Origin: Melioribacter sp.
GTDB lineage: Bacteria > Bacteroidota > Ignavibacteria > Ignavibacteriales > Melioribacteraceae
Direction: 5' to 3'
NCBI GenBank assembly: GCA_023250955.1
Contig: JAHEZQ010000015.1
Location: 1 to 64,000 of the forward strand
DNA: 64,000 bases
A program made the position numbers and the translations under genes. Numbering within the stretch: the first letter of the stretch is position 1; every line of letters starts with the position of its first letter. A model generated the notes under the pieces. The model did not search any database, had not been told where the DNA came from, and saw nothing but the letters and a program-made list of their open reading frames with translations. Of the stretch, positions 18,013-26,187 are shown piece after piece.

Positions 18013-18999
18013 TCAACCCATTTTCATTTTTTGATGAACTTCGTTCATTGTCTGCTGAGCAATTACTTTTGCTTTTTTCTCGCCGTCACTTAAAACATCT
18101 TTAACAAGATTGATATTCTTCTCGTAAGTTTTTCTTTTTTCAAGTATCGGTGCTAACATTTGATTAATCTTTGAAGCGCAATTTAATTTACAATCAACAC
18201 AGCCAAGTGCACCGCTTCTGCAATCTTTTTCAATTACCGGAATTTCTCCTGGATTAAATTTTTTGTGATAAGTAAATACCAAACAGACTTCCGGTCTACC
18301 GGGATCGTTCTTTCGTAATTTCTGAGGATCGGTTACTGCTTTGCGCAATTTTTGTCTTACAGTTTCCACATCATCGGAAAGTAAAATTACATTGCCGAGC
18401 GATTTACTCATTCTATGTCCGTCTAATCCAGGCAAACGGGCAAAGTTTGTTACCATTCCTTCTGGTTCAGGAAATACCGGATCGTTTGGTGCGTACTGAG
18501 TATTAAATCTTCTTGCAATTTCTCTTGTTATCTCGATATGCGGAAGCTGATCTTCACCGACGGGAACCGCATCACCTTTGTATAACAAAATATCCGCTGC
18601 CTGAAGTACCGGATAACCAAGATGTCCGTAAACTAAATTCTCAATATTCAGATCGCGTACCTGCTCTTTAAGTGTAGGATTGCGTTCCAACCTTGCTTTC
18701 GTGATCAACATAGAAAAAATTAAGAATAACTCTGTATGCTCTTTAATCTGCGATTGCCTGAATATTGGCGACTTTACCGGATCTAAGCCTGCTGCAAGCC
18801 AATCTGCTACCATTTCAAGTGTATTCTGGTAGATCTCGTCAGTTGATAGATCTGTAGTTAAAACATGATAATCTGCAACAAGATGATAATTCTCATATTC
18901 ATCCTGAAGTTTTATCCAATTTTCTAAAGCGCCAACATAATTGCCTAAATGCAATTTGCCTGTAGGACGCATTCCGCTAAGAATTCTTTTCTTTGCCAT
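18013..18999 (-). CDS. trpS: Tryptophanyl-tRNA synthetase with putative Fe-S motif
   Basis: A 328-residue class I synthetase. The HIGH-type motif is H17-L-G-N20 and the KMSKS-type motif is R-M197-S-K-S200. The catalytic domain and helical C-terminus are normal in length. Near the anticodon-binding region lies C239-x20-C260-x6-C267-x2-C270 with a further C274. This closely resembles the cysteine set that binds a [4Fe-4S] cluster in Thermotoga maritima TrpRS (spacing there x22-x6-x2), so a cluster is likely here. The scpA start follows one base after its stop. Confidence 0.95.
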   Translation of the reverse strand: MAKKRILSGMRPTGKLHLGNYVGALENWIKLQDEYENYHLVADYHVLTTDLSTDEIYQNTLEMVADWLAAGLDPVKSPIFRQSQIKEHTELFLIFSMLITKARLERNPTLKEQVRDLNIENLVYGHLGYPVLQAADILLYKGDAVPVGEDQLPHIEITREIARRFNTQYAPNDPVFPEPEGMVTNFARLPGLDGHRMSKSLGNVILLSDDVETVRQKLRKAVTDPQKLRKNDPGRPEVCLVFTYHKKFNPGEIPVIEKDCRSGALGCVDCKLNCASKINQMLAPILEKRKTYEKNINLVKDVLSDGEKKAKVIAQQTMNEVHQKMKMG

Positions 19000-19057
19000 A
19001 ATAGGATTTTATTGAAATTTAATTAGATGTGCAATTATAATGAAAAATTAGCTCATT

Positions 19058-19594
19058 TTACGATTGGAACAGGTACTGTTTCCAAGAATCATCTAAACGT
19101 CCGGCATTATTCCTAATAAACATGATATGGTTCGGTGCATACGGTTTAACTTTCAATTTTAAATGAGATTCTTCCGGAGTGCGGTCCCCTTTCCGGTTAT
19201 TGCATGGAAGACAAGCAGCAACAAGATTTTCCCACGTATCATCTCCGCCTTTTGATCTTGGTACAACATGATCAAGAGTCAGCGGAAGATCGGCTCTGCC
19301 GCAATAAGCGCATTTATGTCCGTCGCGTTTTAAAATATTTCTTCTGGTTAGAATAATCTTTTTGTAAGGTACTTTAATATAATCGTTAAGCCGTATGATA
19401 CTTGGCCATGGGAAAGCTTTGTAAACTGTATGAATGCTTTTTTTTTCGTTATTAACTACAAGTTCAGCTTTTCCAAGAAAGATAAGGACTACTGCTTTTT
19501 TTACATTGCAGATAGTTAGCGGTTCATAGCTTTGATTGAGGAGTAAAACTTTAGCGTTAAGTGATCCATTTGTTCCGAATTTCCGTTCGAAGAC
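19058..19594 (-). CDS. HNH endonuclease without a recognisable start codon
   Basis: The open frame between an in-frame TAA (19595-19597) and the stop at 19058-19060 encodes an HNH nuclease. The conserved part begins LNAKVLLLNQSYEPLTIC at 19561. It has CAYC and CLPC zinc-binding pairs, LDHVVPRSKGG with the HNH histidine, and an NNRKGDRTPEE segment. No ATG, GTG or TTG occurs in frame upstream of the nuclease domain. A strong GGAGG (19598-19602) lies just before the frame opens. An ATG at 19567-19569 is out of frame and would join the gene by a single-base change. It is therefore either frameshifted at its 5' end or started in an unusual way; the body is intact and shows no internal stops. The biological role of these short HNH proteins is unknown. 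Confidence 0.8.
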   Translation of the reverse strand, partial: VFERKFGTNGSLNAKVLLLNQSYEPLTICNVKKAVVLIFLGKAELVVNNEKKSIHTVYKAFPWPSIIRLNDYIKVPYKKIILTRRNILKRDGHKCAYCGRADLPLTLDHVVPRSKGGDDTWENLVAACLPCNNRKGDRTPEESHLKLKVKPYAPNHIMFIRNNAGRLDDSWKQYLFQS

Positions 19595-19695
19595 TTACCT
19601 CCAATTAGAAAACGATTTAATGTTATTGGTTTAATATTTCACCTTAAAACACGTTGCAAATATCGTAATTACATCCAAATAATGAAAGTCTAATG

Positions 19696-20790
19696 TTAAT
19701 TCTTTCTAATTATCCCACCGGCAAGGACATAGCCTTGTTCATCGTACAAAACGAGAGACTGACCCGGAGTAATTGCGTTCTTTGGTTCTGCAAATTTTAT
19801 TTTGATTTGATTTTCATCCGCATAAATTATTTCTGAGGCAGCTGCTCTATCACTGTAGCGGATCTTTCCGAAAACAATTTCACCTTTTTTCAGTGACGGT
19901 TTGCTTACATAATTGATTTCATCGGCGACGCAAACGCTTTCAAGCAGTTCTTCTTTGTCCCCAAGCTCAACAACTTTAGAATCTTGATCAATATTCTTTA
20001 CATAAACCGGTTTACCGAAAGAACCCAAACCTTTTCTTTGTCCAACTGTATAGAATGGAATTCCTCTGTGCCTGCCAACTTTCTCTCCGTGATAAACAAT
20101 ATCTCCCTCTTCAACTTTATCCATTAATTCAGGAATTCTTTCACGTAAGAATCTTTCATAATTATCATCAGCAACAAAACAGATTTCCTGGCTATCGGGT
20201 TTCTTTGCGGTTTTCAAACCAAATTTTTCCGCAAGTTTGCGGACTTCATCTTTTGTATATCCTCCAAGAGGAAAAAGTGTGCGGCTTAAACTTTCTTGTG
20301 TCAGTCCCCAAAGCGCATAAGTCTGATCCTTCTTCTGATCAAACGAATATTTTAATGAGTATCTATTCAAAGTTGGACTGTGTTCTACAACTGCATAATG
20401 ACCGGTGGCAACATATTTTGCATCGAGAGAATCTGCTTTCTTAAGAAGTTCTTCCCATTTTATTTTTCTGTTGCAGACAACGCATGGATTAGGAGTTCTG
20501 CCGTTCAGATATTCATCAACAAAATTTTCTATTACTGTTTCCTCGAATGCTTTAGTGAAGTCAACTGTGTAATGCGGGATGTTGAAAGAGTTTGCAACAT
20601 TCTTCGCATCAAAAATTGCATCTAAAGAACAACAGCCGGATTCGTGTTTAGGCGCGCCGCCCACTTCCATAAATCCCCAAGTCTTCATAGTAATACCTAT
20701 TACTTCGTATCCTTGTTTATAAAGCAATGCCGCCGCTACAGATGAATCCACACCACCGCTCATTGCTACTATTACTCTCTTATCGTTCAA
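19696..20790 (-). CDS. mnmA: tRNA-specific 2-thiouridylase MnmA
   Basis: An ATP-pyrophosphatase that thiolates U34 of tRNA-Lys, -Glu and -Gln. The PP-loop S-G-G-V-D-S-S is near the N-terminus. The two catalytic cysteines are in P-N-P-C-V-V-C-N and S-Q-E-I-C-F-V, the usual positions, and the C-terminal beta-barrel domain is present. The protein is 364 residues from the TTG at 20790, chosen because AAAGGG lies just upstream and the N-terminus (NDKRVIVAMSGG) then matches the family. A longer TTG start at 20838 would add 16 residues but has no ribosome-binding site. Confidence 0.93.
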   Translation of the reverse strand: MNDKRVIVAMSGGVDSSVAAALLYKQGYEVIGITMKTWGFMEVGGAPKHESGCCSLDAIFDAKNVANSFNIPHYTVDFTKAFEETVIENFVDEYLNGRTPNPCVVCNRKIKWEELLKKADSLDAKYVATGHYAVVEHSPTLNRYSLKYSFDQKKDQTYALWGLTQESLSRTLFPLGGYTKDEVRKLAEKFGLKTAKKPDSQEICFVADDNYERFLRERIPELMDKVEEGDIVYHGEKVGRHRGIPFYTVGQRKGLGSFGKPVYVKNIDQDSKVVELGDKEELLESVCVADEINYVSKPSLKKGEIVFGKIRYSDRAAASEIIYADENQIKIKFAEPKNAITPGQSLVLYDEQGYVLAGGIIRKN

Positions 20791-20916
20791 GTGATCCCTT
20801 TCTTTCTCAAAAGATTGCTTGTCTACTTCTAACAACAAATATAAAGAAATAGTTTAGTTTATATATAATGTAGATACAATTTGCCAAGCTGCTGCTATGA
20901 TATCAAAAAATATTGT

Positions 20917-20944
20917 TTGAATGACTTTATTTTTGTGCTAATTT
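20917..20944 (+). promoter_or_regulatory. Possible sigma-70-type promoter of the FISUMP-S41 gene
   Basis: TTGAAT at 20917-20922 is separated by 16 bases from TAATTT at 20939-20944, with TG one base before the -10-like element (an extended -10 form). It lies about 100 bases upstream of the start at 21041. In such AT-rich DNA similar matches arise by chance, so this is a weak call. Confidence 0.25.
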
Positions 20945-21040
20945 AAGAACACGTTAGGGTACACGTATTTTTGTTTTAAAATACAACAAAGATTAGACTT
21001 CTTAAAAAGTAAGTAATTAAAATTATTAAGCGAGTTAAGA

Positions 21041-23362
21041 ATGATCAAATCAATTCATTCTTTTACACTTCTTATGCTTTGCGTATTCACCTTTGCAAAT
21101 TGTAATAACTTAGTAGCTCAAAAAAAAATAAATTCGGTTATGATTGGCAAACAAATATGGATGACTGAAAATTTAAATGTCGACCGATTTCGGAACGGTG
21201 ATCTGATACCAGAAGCAAAAACATATGAGGAATGGGAGAAGGCCGGATCAGAAGAGAGGCCAGCTTGGTGCTATTATAAAAACGATTCTCAGAACGGAAA
21301 AAAATATGGTAAGCTTTATAACTGGTATGCAGTAGGTGACGCACGGGGACTCGCACCTCTCGGGTGGCGCATACCTTCATTGGATGAATTTGATTTGTTA
21401 GATAGCGCAGTCAATAGAAATTCCCGTGCACTGATGTCAATTACCAAAATGAAAGGTGATAGTGCAAATACAAGCGGGTTCTCAGCATTATTTGCAGGTC
21501 GCCGCGCCGAAGGATATGATTTCAGGCGTATCGGGGAGGTGGCTTCATTCTGGACTTCCAATGGAAAAAATTCCTTGAACGCCTGGAGAATGTATTTTGT
21601 TGACGGCAAAAATGTTGTTGCTTATAATTCGAACTCTAAAGAAACAGGAGAAAGTGTTCGCTGCATAAGCGGCGATAATAATATCAGTATAAATAAGCAT
21701 ATCTATAAAGCCTCTCTCGATACAACTTTTGCTAGCGGCTCAGATATTATTTTAAATAATATTACAGACAAGGATCACCTTACTCTAACAGTTTTGGGAA
21801 AATTATGGGGTTATCTAAAATACTATTATCCGACCCTTGCAAAGGGAGATATTAATTGGGATTACGAATTATTCCGCATCATGCCGAAAGTTCTGAAGTC
21901 AAATTCAAAAGAGGAGCGCAATAAATTTTTATCTGAATGGATAACAAGCTTGGGCCGAATAACCGAAAAGCAAGAACCCAGTAAAATTGATGAGAGCAAA
22001 GTTAAATTTATGCCGGATCTAAAATGGACTGAAGATGAAAAAGAATTGGGCGAAGATGTTACGGCTCAGTTGAAAGAAATTAAAATGGCAAAACGCGACA
22101 CAATAAATTATTATTTTGACTTTTGGAGAAGGGGAGGAAACGCAGTATTCGAAAACGAATCCGCTTATAAAAAAATGAAATATCCGGATGCGGGATTCAG
22201 GCTGCTTGCTCTTTACCGTTTCTGGAATATAATCCAATATTTATATCCATATAGAAATTTAATTGAAGACGATTGGAATAAAGTTCTTTACGATTTCATA
22301 CCGGAATTTATTAAAGCAGGCAATGCGCTGGAATACCGGTTCACAATTCTAAGACTTATCGATAAAATCCATGATTCACACGCAAGTATTTGGGGAAACG
22401 ATAAAGTCCTTTCCAAATATTTTGGGAACTATATCGTCCCTTGCAAAATAAGTTTCATAGAAAATAAAGCGGTTGTTACGGAAATATATTCAGTAGCTGA
22501 TTCAACAATGCAGATTAGAGTTGGCGATGTTATTGAAAAAATTATGAACGAAGATATTGATAAAATTGTAGCAAGAAAACTTCCAATTTATCCTGCTTCG
22601 AATTATCCGACGAAACTCCGAAATATTTCCTATGATATTTTGCGAAGCAGTAATGATCTTGTTTCTATTACTTATCTGCGAAATGGAAAATTAATAACTG
22701 AAAATGTTAAGTGTGTTCCTTTTACAACTGTTTTAAACAATCCTTCAAAAGCTGTCAATAAATCGTGGAAGATTATTGATAACAACACAGGGTATTTATT
22801 CCCTGGGACAATACAAAATTCCGAATTACCAGATATGATGAAGAACTTTCAAAAGTGTAAGGGAATAATTATAGATTTCAGATGCTACCCATCTGATTTT
22901 ACGGTATTTACTCTAAGCGAATATTTAATGCCCGCTCCAATTCAATTTGTGGAATTCTCTAGAGCTAATTCTGAAATGCCCGGGCGGTTTCTTTTTCGTG
23001 ACTATTTATCAGTCGGTAAAAATAACCCAGATTATTATAAGGGCAGAGTTGTAATTATTGTTAATGAAGAAACACAAAGTTCGGCTGAATACCATGTAAT
23101 GGCATTCAAGAGAGCACCGAAGGCAATTGTGATTGGAAGTACAACAGCGGGTGCCGACGGAAACGTTTGCGCTTTCCCTTTACCAGGGGGAATAAGCACA
23201 ATGATTACCGGGATGGGCGTTTATTATCCAGACGGAGGGGAAACTCAAAGAATTGGAATTGTTCCGAATATTATTGTTAAGCCTACAATAAAAGGAATAA
23301 TTGATGGTAAAGATGAAGTACTTGATAAGGCAATTCAAATAATTAAGGATGATAAAGAATAA
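21041..23362 (+). CDS. Secreted FISUMP-domain / S41 peptidase fusion
   Basis: A 773-residue exported protein. A hydrophobic signal segment covers about 8-20; a Cys follows at 21, but Asn precedes it, so a lipoprotein is doubtful. Residues about 33-210 form a FISUMP domain (IGKQIWMTENLN, KYGKLYNWYAV, GWRIPS, SVRCIS), a fold known from surface proteins of Fibrobacter and Bacteroidetes. The rest is an S41 peptidase of the tricorn/retinoid-binding type, with IHDSHASIW in the helical part, a PDZ-like stretch, and the nucleophile S681 in TQSSAEYH. The Lys of the CtpA type is absent, replaced by TTAGADGN, as in other S41 branches. No partner gene is evident. Confidence 0.8.
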   Translation: MIKSIHSFTLLMLCVFTFANCNNLVAQKKINSVMIGKQIWMTENLNVDRFRNGDLIPEAKTYEEWEKAGSEERPAWCYYKNDSQNGKKYGKLYNWYAVGDARGLAPLGWRIPSLDEFDLLDSAVNRNSRALMSITKMKGDSANTSGFSALFAGRRAEGYDFRRIGEVASFWTSNGKNSLNAWRMYFVDGKNVVAYNSNSKETGESVRCISGDNNISINKHIYKASLDTTFASGSDIILNNITDKDHLTLTVLGKLWGYLKYYYPTLAKGDINWDYELFRIMPKVLKSNSKEERNKFLSEWITSLGRITEKQEPSKIDESKVKFMPDLKWTEDEKELGEDVTAQLKEIKMAKRDTINYYFDFWRRGGNAVFENESAYKKMKYPDAGFRLLALYRFWNIIQYLYPYRNLIEDDWNKVLYDFIPEFIKAGNALEYRFTILRLIDKIHDSHASIWGNDKVLSKYFGNYIVPCKISFIENKAVVTEIYSVADSTMQIRVGDVIEKIMNEDIDKIVARKLPIYPASNYPTKLRNISYDILRSSNDLVSITYLRNGKLITENVKCVPFTTVLNNPSKAVNKSWKIIDNNTGYLFPGTIQNSELPDMMKNFQKCKGIIIDFRCYPSDFTVFTLSEYLMPAPIQFVEFSRANSEMPGRFLFRDYLSVGKNNPDYYKGRVVIIVNEETQSSAEYHVMAFKRAPKAIVIGSTTAGADGNVCAFPLPGGISTMITGMGVYYPDGGETQRIGIVPNIIVKPTIKGIIDGKDEVLDKAIQIIKDDKE

Positions 23363-23532
23363 ATTGGTAATTGATTTGAATAAAAACAATTAAATACAGA
23401 TAGCGTTTTTCAGAGCAGTCATATTAATAATTAGGAAATAGTTAACTAAAATTATAGCGATATAAATGAAAAACTGTAGCAATAATCCTGAAAGAAAGAA
23501 ATAAACTATAATAAATATTACCGGAGGAAAAT

Positions 23533-24402
23533 ATGTTATGTAATTTCCAAAAGTTAAATTCTCATTCATACCTCACCCTACTCATCTTTATCCTAGTTTT
23601 AAATGTTCAAGTTTTTAGTCAAGATGAATTTGATGAAAAATCTTACAGCAGATTTTATATAACCGGTCAATCATCAATATTTTCGGGAACAGCTTTTCCG
23701 GTTTCATTTTATTCATACAAGGCAACCGGTGCGGCAGCGGCAAATTATTTCTACGCAGGTGAATTTGGAACATCAAGCGGTATCGGTTTTGGCGGAGGTC
23801 TCGGCTACCAAATACGTGAGGAAATATTTATGGCTTCAGTAGAAGTAAATTATTCATTCAACTCACATCGGGAAAGTAAAGAAGTATTAGATGAAACATT
23901 ATTTAACGGTACAAATCTTACTTGGCAGAATTTTACAACTACCTTCACTCAAACAGAACAGAAAAATTCAAATATACTTTTATTCGGAAATGTTGGAGTA
24001 TTTCCATTCGAAGAATTAAATCTGTCATTTTATGGGACTGTCGGCTTGGGTATTGGATGGCAATCATTTAATTCTGCAGCAACTGCATATGCAGCTGGTC
24101 GCGAATATGACATCAAAACAATTGGAAAAGCCGATTGGTATGATATAGGTGATTATAGTAGCGGAGGTAAATTCAGCAGAAGTTCTTTTGTTATGATGTT
24201 AGGTTTAGGATCAGAGTATTTTATTACAAATAAAATCAGTTTAAAAGTGGAATGGCAATATTTATTTAGTTCGTACAGTAGAGAAAATGTTCTTATTAGT
24301 AGTGGTCCGGTAAATGTTTATCAAGATAAAAAAACATATGAATACAAAGTCGGCAACAAATTATCTCTTGGTGTAGCGTATTATTTTAATTCTAGTGAGT
24401 AA
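23533..24402 (+). CDS. Outer-membrane beta-barrel protein, unknown function
   Basis: A 289-residue protein with a signal peptide (about 12-29, ending VFSQ). The mature part alternates hydrophobic and polar residues with many aromatic and glycine positions, as in small outer-membrane beta barrels (for example the GVGIGFGGGLGYQI-like strand near 80 and the final LSLGVAYYF). I do not recognise a more exact family. GGAGG stands 7 bases before the ATG. It follows the FISUMP-S41 gene by 170 bases on the same strand, so the two could form a transcript, but that is not shown. Confidence 0.65.
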   Translation: MLCNFQKLNSHSYLTLLIFILVLNVQVFSQDEFDEKSYSRFYITGQSSIFSGTAFPVSFYSYKATGAAAANYFYAGEFGTSSGIGFGGGLGYQIREEIFMASVEVNYSFNSHRESKEVLDETLFNGTNLTWQNFTTTFTQTEQKNSNILLFGNVGVFPFEELNLSFYGTVGLGIGWQSFNSAATAYAAGREYDIKTIGKADWYDIGDYSSGGKFSRSSFVMMLGLGSEYFITNKISLKVEWQYLFSSYSRENVLISSGPVNVYQDKKTYEYKVGNKLSLGVAYYFNSSE

Positions 24403-24436
24403 AAAATTTAACAATGTTTTGAATTATTGGAAGATA

Positions 24437-24826
24437 TTATGCTTTAGGAAGAAAAGTTAGTGTAAGAATTGCAACACATGTAACGTAGTGCTCGGAATGG
24501 CTCATAGAAATTTTTAATTCTTTGCCGTCATTGAGATAATCTTTTAATGCGCCGTAAAATTTTACTTTCGGAAGTCCGTTCAGTTCATTGTAAATCTCAA
24601 CATCATGCCAGCTGTAAGCTGTATTGGTATCGTTGGAAAGTGCTTTGTAGATGGCTTCTTTAGCTGCAAAGCGTGCTGCCAGATGCTGGTATTTGTTTTT
24701 ACGGGATAGAGAGTAATCAAGTTCCGTTTTGGTGTAAATCTTTTTTAAGAAAGCTTTGCCGAACTTATCAACGCTCTTTTTAATTCTTTCAATCTCGATT
24801 ATATCTATTCCAACTCCTAGAACCAT
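24437..24826 (-). CDS. acpS: Holo-[acyl-carrier-protein] synthase
   Basis: A 129-residue enzyme that transfers 4'-phosphopantetheine from CoA to the acyl carrier protein. The N-terminal GVGIDIIEIERI carries the metal-binding Asp, and the central RFAAKEAIYKAL carries the conserved Glu and Lys. ISMSHSEHY near the end also fits. The ATG at 24826 is chosen over one at 24862: it gives the usual N-terminus and has AAGGA upstream at good spacing. The next gene on the strand, the MCE protein, ends 53 bases before it. Confidence 0.93.
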   Translation of the reverse strand: MVLGVGIDIIEIERIKKSVDKFGKAFLKKIYTKTELDYSLSRKNKYQHLAARFAAKEAIYKALSNDTNTAYSWHDVEIYNELNGLPKVKFYGALKDYLNDGKELKISMSHSEHYVTCVAILTLTFLPKA

Positions 24827-24915
24827 CTTAACATCCTTCCTTCTTAACTGGTATTCCGGCAAACAAAATAAAAGAGTTTGATAAGAATAATAATAAGAGA
24901 AGTGTTGATCTAATT

Positions 24916-25824
24916 TTAAAAAATGTGAGCATTTACTTCAACACCTTTAGATTTCAACTGCTCAATAAGAATTTTCGTTAAATCTTTTGCCTGCTGAATC
25001 GTTGCTTTTAGGTCATCCATAAGAACGGGATCACTTAAAAGTTTCCCAAAATTATTTTGGTTCTTATTCGTCTTGTCCATAAAATCATTTACTTTGATCA
25101 AAACTTCTTTTGATGTTTTCAGAACATCGTGAATCGAATTAATAGTAAGCGTTAATGTATCGCGGTTTGTTTCTATAAAACTGTTTACGTTTTTGGTTAA
25201 TTCATTTCCGGATTTCAGTAATTTATTTAAATCATCTTTATTGTTTACAATAAGTTTGTTGAGATTATCAGTCAGCATGGCAAGATTATTAACGGATGTT
25301 TTAAGATCGTTTGAAAATTTTTCATCTGTAATAGTTTTGTTCAATGCTGTCACGGAAATCTTCACTTCTCTGATAACATCTATCAAATCGTTCTGAACAG
25401 AACCAAGCATAGACATTGCAGAAGCAATATCGCCATCATAGCTGCCTTGTTGAACTTTATTATAATCCAATTCATTAATTGATGAGCCGGAATTAACTTC
25501 AACTTTCTTGCCGCCCATAAGATCGAGCATCATAACAGAAAATTTTGCGTCTTCTTTTATTATAATATCAGAAGGAAGATTTATGAGAGTAATTACTTTA
25601 CTTCCGCTAATTTTTATGTCCTTAACATATCCTTTACGTACACCGTTAACTGTTACCGGATCGTTAACTTCAAGTCCTGCTACAGAACTAAACTCAACGG
25701 AAATTTCCTTGCGTTGTGAATTAAGTGTCCAATTCTTTGCCCAGCCAAGGATCCATAAAAAAATAATTATAGCAAGTAAGAATGTTACACCTACTTTAAT
25801 TTCTGTTTTTCTCTGATCTTTCAT
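24916..25824 (-). CDS. MCE/MlaD family membrane protein
   Basis: A 302-residue protein with one N-terminal transmembrane helix (about 11-29) and an MCE domain (about 38-115: EVNDPVTVNGVRKGYVKDI). A long helical tail of about 180 residues follows, rich in Asn and Lys. MlaD-type MCE proteins form rings that shuttle lipids between membranes with an MlaF ATPase and MlaE permease. Neither partner is in the window, so this is either an orphan subunit or its partners are elsewhere. The start overlaps the end of the 25796-26173 gene by 29 bases. Confidence 0.85.
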   Translation of the reverse strand: MKDQRKTEIKVGVTFLLAIIIFLWILGWAKNWTLNSQRKEISVEFSSVAGLEVNDPVTVNGVRKGYVKDIKISGSKVITLINLPSDIIIKEDAKFSVMMLDLMGGKKVEVNSGSSINELDYNKVQQGSYDGDIASAMSMLGSVQNDLIDVIREVKISVTALNKTITDEKFSNDLKTSVNNLAMLTDNLNKLIVNNKDDLNKLLKSGNELTKNVNSFIETNRDTLTLTINSIHDVLKTSKEVLIKVNDFMDKTNKNQNNFGKLLSDPVLMDDLKATIQQAKDLTKILIEQLKSKGVEVNAHIF

Positions 25825-26173
25825 AACGATTTATTATTTTTTTTATGTGATTAAAATCCGCAGAATCAACTATTCTATCTTTATAAAGAAAACGGGCTTC
25901 ATCCATAACATCTTGTAAACGTGTAATGACAGAATCAAAATTATATTTTTTTGATTCATCCAAGAAATTATGAACAGCTATTTTCATTGAATCGCGGTAA
26001 ACTGATGCCTTCACATCATTTAATTTTTTGTCGAATTCACTAACCGTAGCACTAATAATTTTATCTTTTGAGAAATTCTTAAAGAAATCTTTTTTATATT
26101 TTACAAAATAAACAACAGTTCCAACAAGAATTGTAAACACAACGACAGCTGAAATGAAGCAACCTTTTTTCAT
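25796..26173 (-). CDS. Small single-pass membrane protein, unknown function
   Basis: A 125-residue protein with an N-terminal transmembrane helix (about 7-25) and a charged, mostly helical remainder. I do not recognise its family. It overlaps the MCE gene by 29 bases and follows the CorC-type gene after 14 bases, so it is probably co-transcribed and translationally coupled to the MCE protein. That suggests, but does not prove, a shared role at the inner membrane. Confidence 0.6.
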   Translation of the reverse strand: MKKGCFISAVVVFTILVGTVVYFVKYKKDFFKNFSKDKIISATVSEFDKKLNDVKASVYRDSMKIAVHNFLDESKKYNFDSVITRLQDVMDEARFLYKDRIVDSADFNHIKKIINRYERSEKNRN

Positions 26174-26187
26174 TTATATCCAAAAAG

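Noticed and set aside
19058-19594. HNH gene as a homing endonuclease or remnant of a mobile element
   Set aside because: The domain layout is that of the common short HNH protein family; no intron, intein or terminal repeats are visible around it.
20055-20444. Open frame of about 129 codons opposite mnmA
   Set aside because: It is antisense to a conserved enzyme; the translation shows no domain and is typical of shadow frames in AT-rich DNA.
20839-21040. Possible small RNA gene in the 202-base gap before the FISUMP-S41 gene
   Set aside because: I looked for tRNA, SRP RNA and riboswitch signatures and found none.
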